Positions 1 to 8,564 of a DNA stretch of 64,000 nucleotides are shown here, piece after piece. Below the pieces are notes generated by a model. It was given only the letters and a program-made list of their open reading frames with translations. It searched no databases and was not told the origin of the DNA. Within the stretch, counting starts at the first letter, position 1. Every line of letters begins with the position of its first letter. A program made the position numbers and the translations under genes. The stretch is from NCBI GenBank assembly GCA_018266355.1, contig JAFEAP010000025.1:62001-126000 (forward strand). The letters run 5' to 3'. Source of the stretch: Bdellovibrionales bacterium (GTDB taxonomy: Bacteria; Bdellovibrionota; UBA1018).

Positions 1-385
1 AGCCGAGGATCGAGACCGGCTCGTTCCAAACGAACGCGCGATCGTCGACGAGTTTGGTCGCGGTCGATCCGAGCAACAACGAGGGATGACTCGATCCCTC
101 GAACGGACTCGGCGTTTCGTCGGGAAGCACGAAGCGTACGACGGCTCTGGCTTGGATCCGATGGGCGCGTCCCTGGGCGTCCTCGACGAGCGCGAGCCCT
201 CCCGATCCGTCCGCGGGAAGCACGCCCTTCGCGAAAAGCCCTTCGCCGCCGACCCACCCCGCCTCGAGCCCGAATTTCGAGACGAGGGAGGAGAGTTCGC
301 GGACGCCGACCGTCGGCCACTCGGGCAACCGAGGCCCGGCGACGATCGCGACGTCGAAACGCGTGGAGTGGAAGTTCCTGATCAC
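1..385 (-). CDS. FAD/NAD-type oxidoreductase-like protein (partial, cut by window edge)
   Basis: The reading frame opens with GTG at 385, which overlaps the TGA of the upstream gene (GTGA), and stays open to the window edge, so the 3' part is missing. About 128 residues are visible. It begins VIRNFHSTRFDVAIVAG and continues with a globular, charged sequence without membrane segments. The beginning looks like the first strand of a Rossmann fold, as in its neighbour, but no complete dinucleotide motif can be read. Translational coupling to the neighbour suggests that both act in the same process. The function is not recognised; real coding is supported by the overlap and the uninterrupted frame. 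Confidence 0.6.
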   Translation of the reverse strand, partial: MIRNFHSTRFDVAIVAGPRLPEWPTVGVRELSSLVSKFGLEAGWVGGEGLFAKGVLPADGSGGLALVEDAQGRAHRIQARAVVRFVLPDETPSPFEGSSHPSLLLGSTATKLVDDRAFVWNEPVSILG

Positions 386-1590
386 GGCCGCACGTCCTCG
401 ACGAAACGCGTGGCCGCGATCCGCGCCGTACGCACGACGTCGGCGACGAACCCCTCGGATCCGGTGACCACGCGGGATTCGAATTTCTCGCGGAAAAGGA
501 TGAAACTCGGGTAATGACCTTCCCACTCGAAGGTCTGGCGGACTTTCAGCGAACGGAGCGTGAATCGCCCCCATCGGAGAACGTCGTCGCAAAGGTTCGA
601 GATCTTCTCGAAGGAATCCCCCGAAACGACTTCGTTTTCCCAAGCGCGAAACGTTTCCGAGCGGTCGGAAATCGGATGAAGCGGACCGGGCTTCAGCACG
701 CCGAGCCTTTTCCCGTCCGTTTCGATCGGGTCCCCTTCGCCTTCCGCCCAACAGACGAGGTCGTCGATCATTCCGATCGACGAAGGATCGACGGGGTCCT
801 TCGAAAGCAGCGACCACTCCTCCCAAAGGCGGATCCCTTTCGGGAGGCTCGGCTTCACCTCGTGGCGCGCGGCGAGCGAGAGGATCCACGTCGTCAGCTT
901 CGGCGTCCAGAACGTGAGCACGCCCTCGGCGACCCGGACGTTCACCGGCTTTCCCTGCTTCCGGAACCGGACGCCTTCCGTCGTGAACTCGATCGGAGCG
1001 GCGCCGACGACGAGGCGATCTTCGCCGAGCCGTTCGCGGACGAACTCGCGCACGCCGTTCCGAAAACGGACGGCGTCGACGTCGGCGAGTTTCGGTATTA
1101 CGATCCCGCGGTAGCGGTCCGGATCGACGATCTTCGCCGTCGCGACGCCCGGGAATCCCTTCAGCGCGTCCCACCCTTCGAAGGATTGGGCGCGCGCGCC
1201 CTTCTCCATCGCGTGGAGCGCGACTTCCTCGCGCCCCGCCCACGATTCGTCTTCTTTCCGGCCGACGATGAGCCGGTTCCTCACGCGGAGGAACGGCGCG
1301 AGCGGATCTCGGAATCCAGCGGGCGCGCCCGGCCAGACTTCGATTGAGCCCGGAAATTCGGGTTGGATCTCGCGGAGGACGGCGTCGCTCTCCGAATCGC
1401 GGAGCCGCATCGCGGTTTCCCGACCCGCCCACGGAAAAAACGGATCGAAGGAGAATTCCGAGTTTTCGCCGAAGAAATCGTATTCCGGATTCAGGAGGAG
1501 GACGGTTTTTCCCTGGCGCAGAAGGATCTGGGCGGCCACGAGCGGAGCGAGTCCGGTTCCGATGAGAACCATGTCGCTATCGAGACGCAT
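382..1590 (-). CDS. Putative FAD-dependent oxidoreductase-like protein
   Basis: A 402-residue protein with an N-terminal Rossmann signature (VLIGTGLAPLVAAQ, residues 8-21) followed by a hydrophobic strand (KTVLLLN). This is the usual start of FAD-binding amine oxidase or phytoene-desaturase-like enzymes. No further family signature was recognised and no substrate can be assigned. The ATG start overlaps the end of the upstream RelA/SpoT-like gene by 14 bases, and its stop overlaps the start of the next gene, so the three form one translationally coupled operon. It lacks a signal peptide and should be cytoplasmic. Confidence 0.7.
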   Translation of the reverse strand: MRLDSDMVLIGTGLAPLVAAQILLRQGKTVLLLNPEYDFFGENSEFSFDPFFPWAGRETAMRLRDSESDAVLREIQPEFPGSIEVWPGAPAGFRDPLAPFLRVRNRLIVGRKEDESWAGREEVALHAMEKGARAQSFEGWDALKGFPGVATAKIVDPDRYRGIVIPKLADVDAVRFRNGVREFVRERLGEDRLVVGAAPIEFTTEGVRFRKQGKPVNVRVAEGVLTFWTPKLTTWILSLAARHEVKPSLPKGIRLWEEWSLLSKDPVDPSSIGMIDDLVCWAEGEGDPIETDGKRLGVLKPGPLHPISDRSETFRAWENEVVSGDSFEKISNLCDDVLRWGRFTLRSLKVRQTFEWEGHYPSFILFREKFESRVVTGSEGFVADVVRTARIAATRFVEDVRP

Positions 1591-2827
1591 CCGCGAGGGC
1601 TCCCATCACTCGGCGCATCGCCGTTTGTAACTGCGCCTTCTTGTACTCGCTGTGCGCGCTCCGGCCGCGCTCGTTCTGCTCGTGGTTTCGGATGTCGACG
1701 ACCTGGATCTCGTAGGGATAGAAGAAGCGCACGTCGCGCTGGATGTTCTTCAAGTCGATCTTCTCGATGAGCTTCGCGAGCTCCTCGGAAACGCCTTCGC
1801 CGTCCTTCTTCCCGATCGCTTTCAGTTCCTTCAGGTCCCCGTAAAGCGGATTGCGGAGTTTGATGAGCTGACGGCAGGTGAACTGGATCGAGCGGTAGAA
1901 TTCGCTCGTGTGGGGATTGTCCGGCGAGACGATCGGCGGACGGGCGGCTTCCTCGACGGCGAGTTCGAATTGGGTCTCGGTGTATTCGCCCGAATCGAGA
2001 CGGCGCAGGGATTCGGCGAGTTCGCTTCGGAAACTCTCGAGATCGATGAGCGTGTTGCGCGAGCGCGAGGGTTTGATGTTCGGCGGCATCACGACCATCT
2101 GGTCCTTGAGGTATTTCACGATCCGGAGCGCGTCGATCGCCTTCGTCGTGACGAAGCGGATTCCGACGCGGTCGAAGATGTCCTCGGCGACGTTTTCCGG
2201 CTTGTGCAGGAGTTTCAGGAGGGTCGAGTCGCGCGACTTTTTCGGTTTCGTTTGGAACTCGACGAGCGCGATCTTCGATTCGTCGTCGGGTCCGGTGCCG
2301 AAGTAGAGGCTGCCTTTTTCGTCGCGCTGGATGAGGCGATAGAAGCGGTCGAGGATCTGTTTTTGGATCTCGGCGAAGTAGCCGACCCGCAGGTCCTGGT
2401 CGATGTGCGCGATCGTGTGCATCACCTTCAGGATCGAGCAGGACCAGTTCTTGAGCAGCATCCCCTGCGAGTCGCGCTGCTGGCCCGGCGAATTGAACGA
2501 GGCGTAGAGGAAGAGGTCGCGCACGTCGGTGAGCTCGAGGATTTTGCGCGGGACCTCGATGCGGAGCCCGTCGGCGTTTTCGGGCGCGAGGAAGTACTTC
2601 CGGATGAAATTCAGCGCCTCGTGGAAGTGCCCGAGCGCCTCGGCCGCTTCGATCGGATTCGCGAGGTCGAAACCGTAGCTGAGGAGGAACCGACCGGCGT
2701 CCTCGGCGTTCCCGACCGAAAACCCTTCGCGGGAATCGATCGAAGATTTTCCGCCGATGATGATGTCGAAGACGTCCCACCGGAAGTCGTTCAACTTCCG
2801 CAGGGCCATCGCGCTAGGGGTTGTCAT
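1577..2827 (-). CDS. Conserved protein with RelA/SpoT-like nucleotidyltransferase features (possibly the TIGR04552 type)
   Basis: A 416-residue cytoplasmic protein. Residues 219-225 (DRVGIRF) and 373-376 (EIQV), followed by AHSEYK at 391-396, match in order and type the (D/E)xxGxR, EIQ and AHWxYK landmarks of RelA/SpoT alarmone synthetase domains. The Gly-Tyr loop that binds acceptor nucleotide is not evident, and there is a long insertion of about 100 residues between the landmarks. It may be a divergent synthetase or an inactive relative. It is first in an operon with two FAD-type genes. From memory it resembles the uncharacterised family TIGR04552; this was not checked. Confidence 0.6.
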   Translation of the reverse strand: MTTPSAMALRKLNDFRWDVFDIIIGGKSSIDSREGFSVGNAEDAGRFLLSYGFDLANPIEAAEALGHFHEALNFIRKYFLAPENADGLRIEVPRKILELTDVRDLFLYASFNSPGQQRDSQGMLLKNWSCSILKVMHTIAHIDQDLRVGYFAEIQKQILDRFYRLIQRDEKGSLYFGTGPDDESKIALVEFQTKPKKSRDSTLLKLLHKPENVAEDIFDRVGIRFVTTKAIDALRIVKYLKDQMVVMPPNIKPSRSRNTLIDLESFRSELAESLRRLDSGEYTETQFELAVEEAARPPIVSPDNPHTSEFYRSIQFTCRQLIKLRNPLYGDLKELKAIGKKDGEGVSEELAKLIEKIDLKNIQRDVRFFYPYEIQVVDIRNHEQNERGRSAHSEYKKAQLQTAMRRVMGALADASR

Positions 2828-2919
2828 GAAAGTCGGGGCCTCGGGCTCAGTTACGCAGGGAATTTAAGACCTTACAAGCGAAATGACTTCTTTACTACCC
2901 GCGTTGAACCGCGAGGGAA

Positions 2920-2928
2920 TGATACACT
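2920..2928 (+). promoter_or_regulatory. Extended -10 element just upstream of the thioesterase start
   Basis: TGATACACT fits an extended -10 (TGnTACACT). Only six bases separate it from the ATG at 2935, so transcripts would start at or next to the start codon and be essentially leaderless. No well-spaced -35 is visible; the nearest candidate, TTGAAC at 2904, is only 13 bases away. No Shine-Dalgarno sequence precedes the ATG. Confidence 0.4.
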
Positions 2929-2934
2929 GCAAAC

Positions 2935-3366
2935 ATGCAAACCGACCCCGTAAAAACCTACCGAACCGAGATCGAGGTGCGCGGTTACGAGCTCGATAGT
3001 TTCGGCCACGTGAATCATGCGAACTACCTCAACTACTTCGAATTCGGACGGTGGAAGCTCCTCGCCGAAGAGGGCATCACGCTCGACGATTTCCGCGGGT
3101 GGGATCGGTTCCCGGTCATCGCGAGCCTCGAGATCCGCTATCTCCGTCCGGTCACGATGGGGGACAAGCTCGTCGTCGAAACGAAAATGGTTTCGCACGG
3201 ACGAAGCTCGACGCATTTCGAGCAACGCATCTTGAAAGGCGGACTCGACGCCTGCACCGCGAAGGTGCGATCCGTGCTCGTCGACGGAAAAGGAAAACCC
3301 GCCGAGGCGCCGCCCGAACTCCGAAATCGATGGGACCGCATCGGCGGACCGGGAGAGACCGCGTGA
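2935..3366 (+). CDS. Acyl-CoA thioesterase, hotdog fold (YbgC/4HBT type)
   Basis: 143 residues, the usual length of single-domain hotdog thioesterases. The N-terminal signature ELDSFGHVNHANYLNYFE (from residue 19) matches the 4HBT pattern DxxGHVNNAxYLxYFE, with Asp21 in the catalytic position. Members hydrolyse acyl-CoA or acyl-ACP in the cytoplasm or at the inner membrane; YbgC is tied to phospholipid metabolism and the Tol-Pal complex. The stop overlaps the GTG of pgpA, so the two are coupled and probably both serve phospholipid turnover. The start has no ribosome site and may be leaderless. The exact acyl substrate is unknown. Confidence 0.85.
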   Translation: MQTDPVKTYRTEIEVRGYELDSFGHVNHANYLNYFEFGRWKLLAEEGITLDDFRGWDRFPVIASLEIRYLRPVTMGDKLVVETKMVSHGRSSTHFEQRILKGGLDACTAKVRSVLVDGKGKPAEAPPELRNRWDRIGGPGETA

Positions 3367-3884
3367 GCGATCGACGCCCGCTCGACTGGAAGAAGATCCG
3401 CGGACCCGCGCCGTGGGCCGCGCTCGTCACCGGCACTTTCTTCGGGTCGGGACTGCTCCCGAAGATGCCCGGTACGTGGGGAACGCTCGCGGCGATGCCG
3501 GTTTGCTGGTGGCTTGCGCCCGAATCGACGGCGGTGAAACTCGCCTTCTGGGCGGTGCTCCTCGCCGCCGGAACGTGGGCCGGGAAAAAATTCCAGGACC
3601 TCTTCGGCGTCGCCGACAATCAGAACATCGTCATCGACGAAGCGGTCGGCGTCGGACTCACTTCGCTTTTCCTCGCGCGCGATTCGCACTGGGGATATTG
3701 GATCGCGGCGTTCGCCCTCTTCCGCCTTTTCGACATCGTGAAGTTCCCGCCAGTCGGCGCGATCGATAAATGGTCGAAGAACGCGGGGGCCTGGCGAGGG
3801 GGGTTCGGCGTGATGGCGGACGATCTCGCGGCGGGAATCCAGGGGCTCGTCGTCCTCGAAATCGCTCGCCACTTCATCTCTTAG
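3363..3884 (+). CDS. pgpA: Phosphatidylglycerophosphatase A
   Basis: 173 residues from a GTG that overlaps the upstream stop. It carries the PgpA signatures in order: FGSGLLPKMPGTWGT (27-41), IDEAVG (91-96), FRLFDIVKFPP (120-130) and MADDLAAG (151-158), with several hydrophobic segments fitting an integral inner-membrane protein. PgpA removes phosphate from phosphatidylglycerophosphate to give phosphatidylglycerol. The larger frame that begins upstream in the thioesterase region lacks homology before this GTG, so the GTG is preferred. Coupling with a thioesterase fits a small lipid-metabolism unit. Confidence 0.92.
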   Translation: MSDRRPLDWKKIRGPAPWAALVTGTFFGSGLLPKMPGTWGTLAAMPVCWWLAPESTAVKLAFWAVLLAAGTWAGKKFQDLFGVADNQNIVIDEAVGVGLTSLFLARDSHWGYWIAAFALFRLFDIVKFPPVGAIDKWSKNAGAWRGGFGVMADDLAAGIQGLVVLEIARHFIS

Positions 3885-3938
3885 CAGATCGCCCTTCGCC
3901 CGCCATTGGACCGGCATGCCCAATGCTATGCCTTCGTC

Positions 3939-4348
3939 ATGCAGAGAAGAGTCATCGACCTGGAATCGATTGAGTCAAAGATCTACCTGATTCGAGGTCG
4001 GAAAGTCATACTCGATTGAAATTCCAGATTGGAATGTCAAAGGTGAAGGGTCGAGGTGGACGCCGAACGCTTCCGCTGGCGTTCACCCAGGAAGGCGTGG
4101 CGATGCTTTCGAGCGTTTTGCGGAGCGAGGAAGCGGTGCGGGTGAACGTCCTGATCATGCGGGCTTTCGTCCGCTTCGAGGAAATGGCAATCGGTCACGA
4201 AGATCTCAGTCGACGAACCGATCAGCTCGAAGAAAGGTTCGATCAGCGGTTCACGTCCGTGTTCGACGCGATCCGGGAGCTTCTTTCCGATCACTCCGTA
4301 CCCAGAAAAAGAGTCATAGGACTCGGAATGAAAGACGAACGACCCTGA
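3939..4348 (+). pseudogene. Broken ORF6N-domain (phage-type antirepressor-like) gene
   Basis: The ATG frame at 3939 encodes 26 residues ending IESKIYLIRGRKVILD, the typical start of ORF6N domain proteins, and then stops at 4017-4019. A second frame (4016-4348) continues KFQIGMSKVKGRGGRR, then AFTQEGVAMLSSVLRSEEAV and VNVLIMRAFVRFEEM, which are the family's C-terminal half, ending in a coiled-coil tail. The family core normally between these halves (a stretch following LDxDLAELYGV) is missing, and the frame changes at the junction. An internal deletion of a few tens of codons has therefore inactivated the gene. ORF6N genes are often phage- or mobile-element borne, so this is likely a transferred gene in decay. 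Confidence 0.8.
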
Positions 4349-4411
4349 CTCTGAAACGAACTTTCTACCCTCCAAGACCTTGGGCACCTGTCTAAAAACT
4401 AGACGAATCAA

Positions 4412-4439
4412 CCTCGGAAGCGAGGCAATTTCCCTTTTT
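4412..4439 (+). terminator. Terminator-like hairpin after the ORF6N remnant
   Basis: CCTCG-GAAG-CGAGG forms a tight five-pair hairpin with a tetraloop, followed after a few bases by TTTCCCTTTTTG. The stem is short, so strength is doubtful. It lies between the pseudogene and the next plus-strand gene. Confidence 0.4.
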
Positions 4440-4493
4440 GTTTCATGGACTTTACTGCGCCAAGGCGGGCACGGAAGTCGCTAAGTATCCGGT

Positions 4494-5651
4494 ATGAAAC
4501 GAAATTCGAATTCCGCCCTCGCGGCGACGATCGCGCTCTTCGCTCTCGGAATCGCCGGCGCGCTTCCCCGCGACTCGCACCCGATCGCCGATCGCTTTCC
4601 GGCCGCTTTCGAAAGCGCGGATCCCGAAGAGGCGAAGGACGACTCCTGGTTCAAGATCCCGAATCCGCGCGAGGTTTGCACCTCGTCGACGGAAATGACG
4701 AACCTCTGCCTCGAAGTTTCATTGAAATACCGCTGCTACAACTACGGCAACTTCTCGCTCCTCCACCTCCAAGGCATCCGATCGTGCTTGGGCGGGATCT
4801 CGAAACTCATGAAGGTGATGAACATCGTCCAAGTCCCGATCGGCGAAGACGAAAAGAGCGAGGACGATCCGGTCGAAAAATCCGGATTACTCTTGAAGCA
4901 GGTCCTTTTCCAAACCGACCTCGAGAAAATTTTCAACGACCCGAAGACCTCCGGACTTTTCCAAGCCGCGCAGGCCGACATGCAGGATTCCGCGCGCTTC
5001 GGCCGCGAACATAACTTCTGGGATTCCGTTTACGCGAAGTCCGGCAATGATCGCCAGACGACGTTGAAGTTCCTCGCCGAAGCCGTGCAGGACGTCTCAT
5101 TCGGCATCTGGCACATCATGTACCTCGGCCGGAAATTCGAAGCGCAGGGCCTCACCGCCGAGAGCGTTCCGATGAAGAACCTGAAGACGGCCCAGGAATT
5201 CATCCAGCTCTACCAGACGAACATCGAGAAGAAGGACTTCCCGTTCACCGCTTACCCGGCGATCGACGGGAAATCCGCGAAGCGCATCGATCGCGACCTT
5301 CACCCGTACCTGCACCACTTCTACCTGCCGGCGTACCTCTCGTCGGAAATTCGCCGCCTCGGGAAAACCGAGAAGCAGGCGTTCTTCGCCGCGTTTCTCT
5401 TGAACACCGGCTACGAATTCGTGAAACACGACGCCGCGGTCGGGGACTCGCGCTGGCCGTTCCACGATCCGAAGCCGTTCGCGAACTCCGCCGCGTTCCA
5501 GGAACGCCTCCGGAAGATCTACACGGGATACGTCGGCGCACTCTGGGGCATCGGGAAGGAAGCGAAGGCGAAGTCGTTCGCCGAATTCGCCGCCGACCTC
5601 GCGAAGGATCCTTACGGATCGATGCAGAAATATTCGCGGATCGATTTCTAA
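4494..5651 (+). CDS. Exported protein of unknown function
   Basis: 385 residues beginning with a signal peptide (MKRNSNSALAATIALFALG, cleavage probably near GALPRDS). The mature part is soluble, moderately charged and rich in aromatic residues, with no repeat, lipobox or catalytic motif that I recognise. Four cysteines in the first quarter of the mature protein (around residues 60-105) could form disulfides in the periplasm. It is monocistronic; the stop overlaps by four bases the end of the convergent PH-domain-like gene. Codon use matches the surrounding genes. Function unknown. Confidence 0.75.
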   Translation: MKRNSNSALAATIALFALGIAGALPRDSHPIADRFPAAFESADPEEAKDDSWFKIPNPREVCTSSTEMTNLCLEVSLKYRCYNYGNFSLLHLQGIRSCLGGISKLMKVMNIVQVPIGEDEKSEDDPVEKSGLLLKQVLFQTDLEKIFNDPKTSGLFQAAQADMQDSARFGREHNFWDSVYAKSGNDRQTTLKFLAEAVQDVSFGIWHIMYLGRKFEAQGLTAESVPMKNLKTAQEFIQLYQTNIEKKDFPFTAYPAIDGKSAKRIDRDLHPYLHHFYLPAYLSSEIRRLGKTEKQAFFAAFLLNTGYEFVKHDAAVGDSRWPFHDPKPFANSAAFQERLRKIYTGYVGALWGIGKEAKAKSFAEFAADLAKDPYGSMQKYSRIDF

Positions 5652-6184
5652 ACGTTAGGCAACCGCGGAAGTCGGGCCTCGAAGAGTGCTTCGAGCTCCG
5701 CCGGCTCGATCGCCAAGGTCTGAGCAAGAATGGGAATGGAAACGCCGAACATAGCCTTCGAGCGGGCGAACGGTCGTTCGCACTTCGGATAGCGGACTAG
5801 AAACGCGGACTCTTCTTCGAGCCCGAGCTCGAGGTAGGCGAATTGGCGGTAAACCCGGATTCGGAAGCCCGAGAAATAACTCCAAGGCACCGTTTCGTTC
5901 GGAAGCGTACTCACGCCTCGGCACCGGATTCCTTCCGCGGAAATGATCAGCGCCGGACGGAAGTCGAGAACCTTGAAGAGAAGGAGCGGAACTAGGAAGA
6001 CGAAGTCGAGAAGAAGCGCGATGAAGGCCAGGGCCGGAGCTCCTTCCATCTTCAGGGTCCCCGAGGAGTTCACGAGCGAGCGGTAAAACGCGGCCGCTGC
6101 GATCCCGCTGATTACGAGAACGATCACCGACCCGCGTTTGCGCTTCCCGATTTTTACTTCGCCGTGGGTGTCCATAAGCTTCAA
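5648..6184 (-). CDS. Two-TM membrane protein with PH-like domain (STM3941-like)
   Basis: 178 residues. Two adjacent hydrophobic segments (about 18-34 and 50-72) are followed by a soluble domain containing LIISAEGIRCRGV and VPWSYFSGFRI. That layout and the wording of the strands fit the small STM3941-like family of membrane proteins with a PH-like domain. It would sit in the inner membrane with the soluble domain in the cytoplasm. The family has no established reaction. The 3' end overlaps the convergent exported-protein gene by four bases. The assignment is by pattern only. Confidence 0.6.
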   Translation of the reverse strand: MKLMDTHGEVKIGKRKRGSVIVLVISGIAAAAFYRSLVNSSGTLKMEGAPALAFIALLLDFVFLVPLLLFKVLDFRPALIISAEGIRCRGVSTLPNETVPWSYFSGFRIRVYRQFAYLELGLEEESAFLVRYPKCERPFARSKAMFGVSIPILAQTLAIEPAELEALFEARLPRLPNV

Positions 6185-6188
6185 TTTA

Positions 6189-6222
6189 AAACGGCGCCCG
6201 GGAAGATCCCGGACGCCGTTCG
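6189..6222 (-). terminator. Intrinsic terminator of the lipoprotein gene
   Basis: Arms 6191-6203 and 6207-6219 form a 13-pair GC-rich stem with one mismatch and a three-base loop. On the minus strand it is followed by TTTTAAATT, so it ends transcription of the lipoprotein gene. On the plus strand it is followed by CGGTTTT and may also act in that direction. Confidence 0.8.
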
Positions 6223-6240
6223 GTTTTCTGAAAGCGCGGA

Positions 6241-7467
6241 TTACTCTTCGATCGTGCCGTTATCGACGACCGAAGTGTTGTAGAACGGGCAGCCCGGAGC
6301 GAACGCGGTCGAAATCTTCACGACCGGGTGTTGCTTCTCCTGCATCGTCACGCCCGAAGCGGTGTACGACGTGGAGCCTTGGGTGCCGTCGAGCGGAAAG
6401 CTCGCCGTCTTGAGGACGGCGGTCTTCTTGCCGCTCCACGCGGAGCCGGTACGGCCGGAGATCGAGACGTTCGCGTGAAGCTTACACGCGTTCGCGAATT
6501 CCGGGACCGCCATCATTTGATTGAGGGCGGAGTTCCGCACGTTGATCTGGACGCCGCCGCTGGTCGCGACCGCGGTGGAGCCTTGGATCTCGATGAGGTA
6601 CCCCGGGTTCACGACGGCGCGTTGGCCGGTGAACGTCACGACCGCTTTGCGACCTTGCGAGTAGCTCGCGGTCAGGGCGTCGTAGTTCACCGCGACGTTG
6701 TAGCGGTTGTAGTCGGAACTCACGCCGCCGGAGACTTCGCGGCCGTTCCACGAGACGGAGTACTTGTCGCACTCGCCCGGGAGCAGCTTCGCGCCGGAGC
6801 CGCGGATTTCGACGACGACGCTCAGGTCTTGGATGAACTGGCGATCTTCGTAGGTTTGGGTGTCGTAACGGACGATCGTGCAGTTCGTACCGCCGAGGTA
6901 TCCGAGGTTACGGATGTTGTCGGCCTTATACTGATAGAGCACGCCGTTCGCCCACGAAGCGTTGATGCCCGTCTTCGCTTGGATTTCGCGGGCGGCGTTC
7001 GTGATGACGTTCGAGAAGGAGTACCAGCTGCGCGGTTTGCCTTGCTGGAAGTACGGGACGAGGTGCGGGGCGATGGCCTTGCCGACGCCCTTGATCGCGT
7101 TGTTCAGCTGCTGGGCCTTGTCGCCCGGACGATCGTAGAATCCGCCCCAGTCGCCGCCGCTGCCGTTTCCTTCGTTGGATTCGCAGCTATAAACCGGAGT
7201 GGAGACCGAGTAGCGAGTGACCGCTTCCTGGCGCGAGGTCAGCACCTGCTGGGTGCCGCCGAAGACGACGGCGGTGTTCGGCGCTTGGCCGCAGACCGGT
7301 TCGAAGTTCCGGCGATCGGTCGTGTATTCGATCGTCGCTTGTTGGGCAACCTTCCGATTCGAGTCGTAGGACTCGGTTTTGGACGCGTAATCATTATTCG
7401 AGGTCGCACAAGCGGCCAGCCCGAGGCTGAGTCCGACGAGCGCTACCGCACCGACGATTCTTTTCAT
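6241..7467 (-). CDS. Putative lipoprotein of unknown function
   Basis: 408 residues from the ATG at 7467. This start is chosen because the five codons upstream in the same frame spell an AAGGAGAG ribosome site. The protein begins MKRIVGAVALVGLSLGLAAC, a lipoprotein signal with lipobox LAAC, so Cys20 should be lipidated. The mature region is rich in Thr, Ser, Gly, Val and Tyr and alternates in a way that suggests beta structure. Four or more further cysteines could pair. No family was recognised. It is monocistronic, with a strong terminator behind it. Confidence 0.75.
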   Translation of the reverse strand: MKRIVGAVALVGLSLGLAACATSNNDYASKTESYDSNRKVAQQATIEYTTDRRNFEPVCGQAPNTAVVFGGTQQVLTSRQEAVTRYSVSTPVYSCESNEGNGSGGDWGGFYDRPGDKAQQLNNAIKGVGKAIAPHLVPYFQQGKPRSWYSFSNVITNAAREIQAKTGINASWANGVLYQYKADNIRNLGYLGGTNCTIVRYDTQTYEDRQFIQDLSVVVEIRGSGAKLLPGECDKYSVSWNGREVSGGVSSDYNRYNVAVNYDALTASYSQGRKAVVTFTGQRAVVNPGYLIEIQGSTAVATSGGVQINVRNSALNQMMAVPEFANACKLHANVSISGRTGSAWSGKKTAVLKTASFPLDGTQGSTSYTASGVTMQEKQHPVVKISTAFAPGCPFYNTSVVDNGTIEE

Positions 7468-7670
7468 CTCTCTCTCCTTCATGGATCGATAACTGCGAGT
7501 TAGCGGACTTTTAGATCCGGTAAGCGGACCGGATTAAAATTTTTCCTTCATCAGGGTACCAATGGCGTTCCGAGCCGAGATATAAAAAATGCTATCTCCC
7601 GGTCGAAAAGGATTCGAAATATCGTCAAGGTGTTGGCGATCGCGGAGATGGAATAGGCACGCTCTCTTAT

Positions 7671-8231
7671 ATGGTGACTCCTCCCGCCCCCGCCCGACTC
7701 GAACGACGCGCGAAAGCGATCGCGGAAGCGCTCCTCAAGCGAGAAGAAAAACTCGTCCTGGCCGAGAGCTGCACCGGCGGACTCGCCGCGGGAGTGCTCA
7801 CGGAGATCTCCGGAATTTCGGAGGTGTTCTGCGGATCGTTCGTCACCTACCGCGAAGCCTCGAAGACGGGGTGGATCGGCGTCGATGCGAAGGTGATCGC
7901 GCGCGACTCGGCGGTCAGCCGCTCGGTCGCGGAAGCGATGGCGCGCGGAGCGCTGAAGCGTACGCCCGAAGCGACGCTCGCGGCCTCGATCACGGGCTAC
8001 CTCGGCCCGAGCGGAAAAAACGTGGGACTCGTTTACGTCTGCGTGGTTCGGCGCGGGAAGAAAACCGCGAAATTCCGAAAGCTCGAGCTCGCGTTGGTCC
8101 GCGGTGCGCCCGCGCGCGCTCGACTCATCCGCCGATCGTTCGCGATCGAAGCCTTGTACCAAGCGATCCTCGGCGAACTCGTCGCGATCCCGAAGTCGCA
8201 CTCGGAAACCGGAAAACGCGGAACGCTTTAA
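7671..8231 (+). CDS. pncC: Nicotinamide-nucleotide amidohydrolase (CinA C-terminal type)
   Basis: 186 residues, the length of a stand-alone CinA C-terminal domain. It has the signature LAESCTGGLAAGVLTEISG near residue 30, then SFVTYREASK and ITGYLGP (GxxGP region). PncC deamidates nicotinamide mononucleotide to nicotinate mononucleotide in the pyridine-nucleotide salvage cycle. It lacks the N-terminal MoCF domain of full CinA. It lies just upstream of recA, an arrangement also known for cinA-recA in other bacteria. The start follows no clear ribosome site; a GTG in the second codon does not change the assignment. Confidence 0.88.
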   Translation: MVTPPAPARLERRAKAIAEALLKREEKLVLAESCTGGLAAGVLTEISGISEVFCGSFVTYREASKTGWIGVDAKVIARDSAVSRSVAEAMARGALKRTPEATLAASITGYLGPSGKNVGLVYVCVVRRGKKTAKFRKLELALVRGAPARARLIRRSFAIEALYQAILGELVAIPKSHSETGKRGTL

Positions 8232-8331
8232 ACAGAGCGTTAGATTCCGCCCCGCTCTTCGGTCGATTTCTCACTCGACGCGTCGAAAATGCGCTGCATT
8301 AGTTCATTGAAATAAATCCGCTTTTTCTGAA

Positions 8332-8351
8332 CTTGCGCAAGACTTACGCAA
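8332..8351. promoter_or_regulatory. Inverted repeat upstream of recA (candidate operator)
   Basis: The perfect palindrome CTTGCGCAAG (8332-8341) is followed at once by a near copy, CTTACGCAA (8343-8351). It lies in the 333-base gap between pncC and recA, where an SOS operator would be expected. It matches no LexA box I know with certainty. The rest of the gap (8232-8564) shows no other gene or clear structure. Confidence 0.3.
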
Positions 8352-8564
8352 AATGAATTCCGAACCGTTCCGACCGCGATTTTCGGTACGCCTCTCGCTC
8401 TCGTGCCCCCATACTCGCTTCATAACGAATCCTTTCCTGAAGTCAGAAAAGCGAGTCCGGGACAGATAACGAAGCGGTCCCGAGCATTTGAGAAGCAGAA
8501 GTCGAGGGCGTCTCAATACCCGAAACGAAATGCAGGAGAGGGAACTGAAAGGTCAATCCAAACC

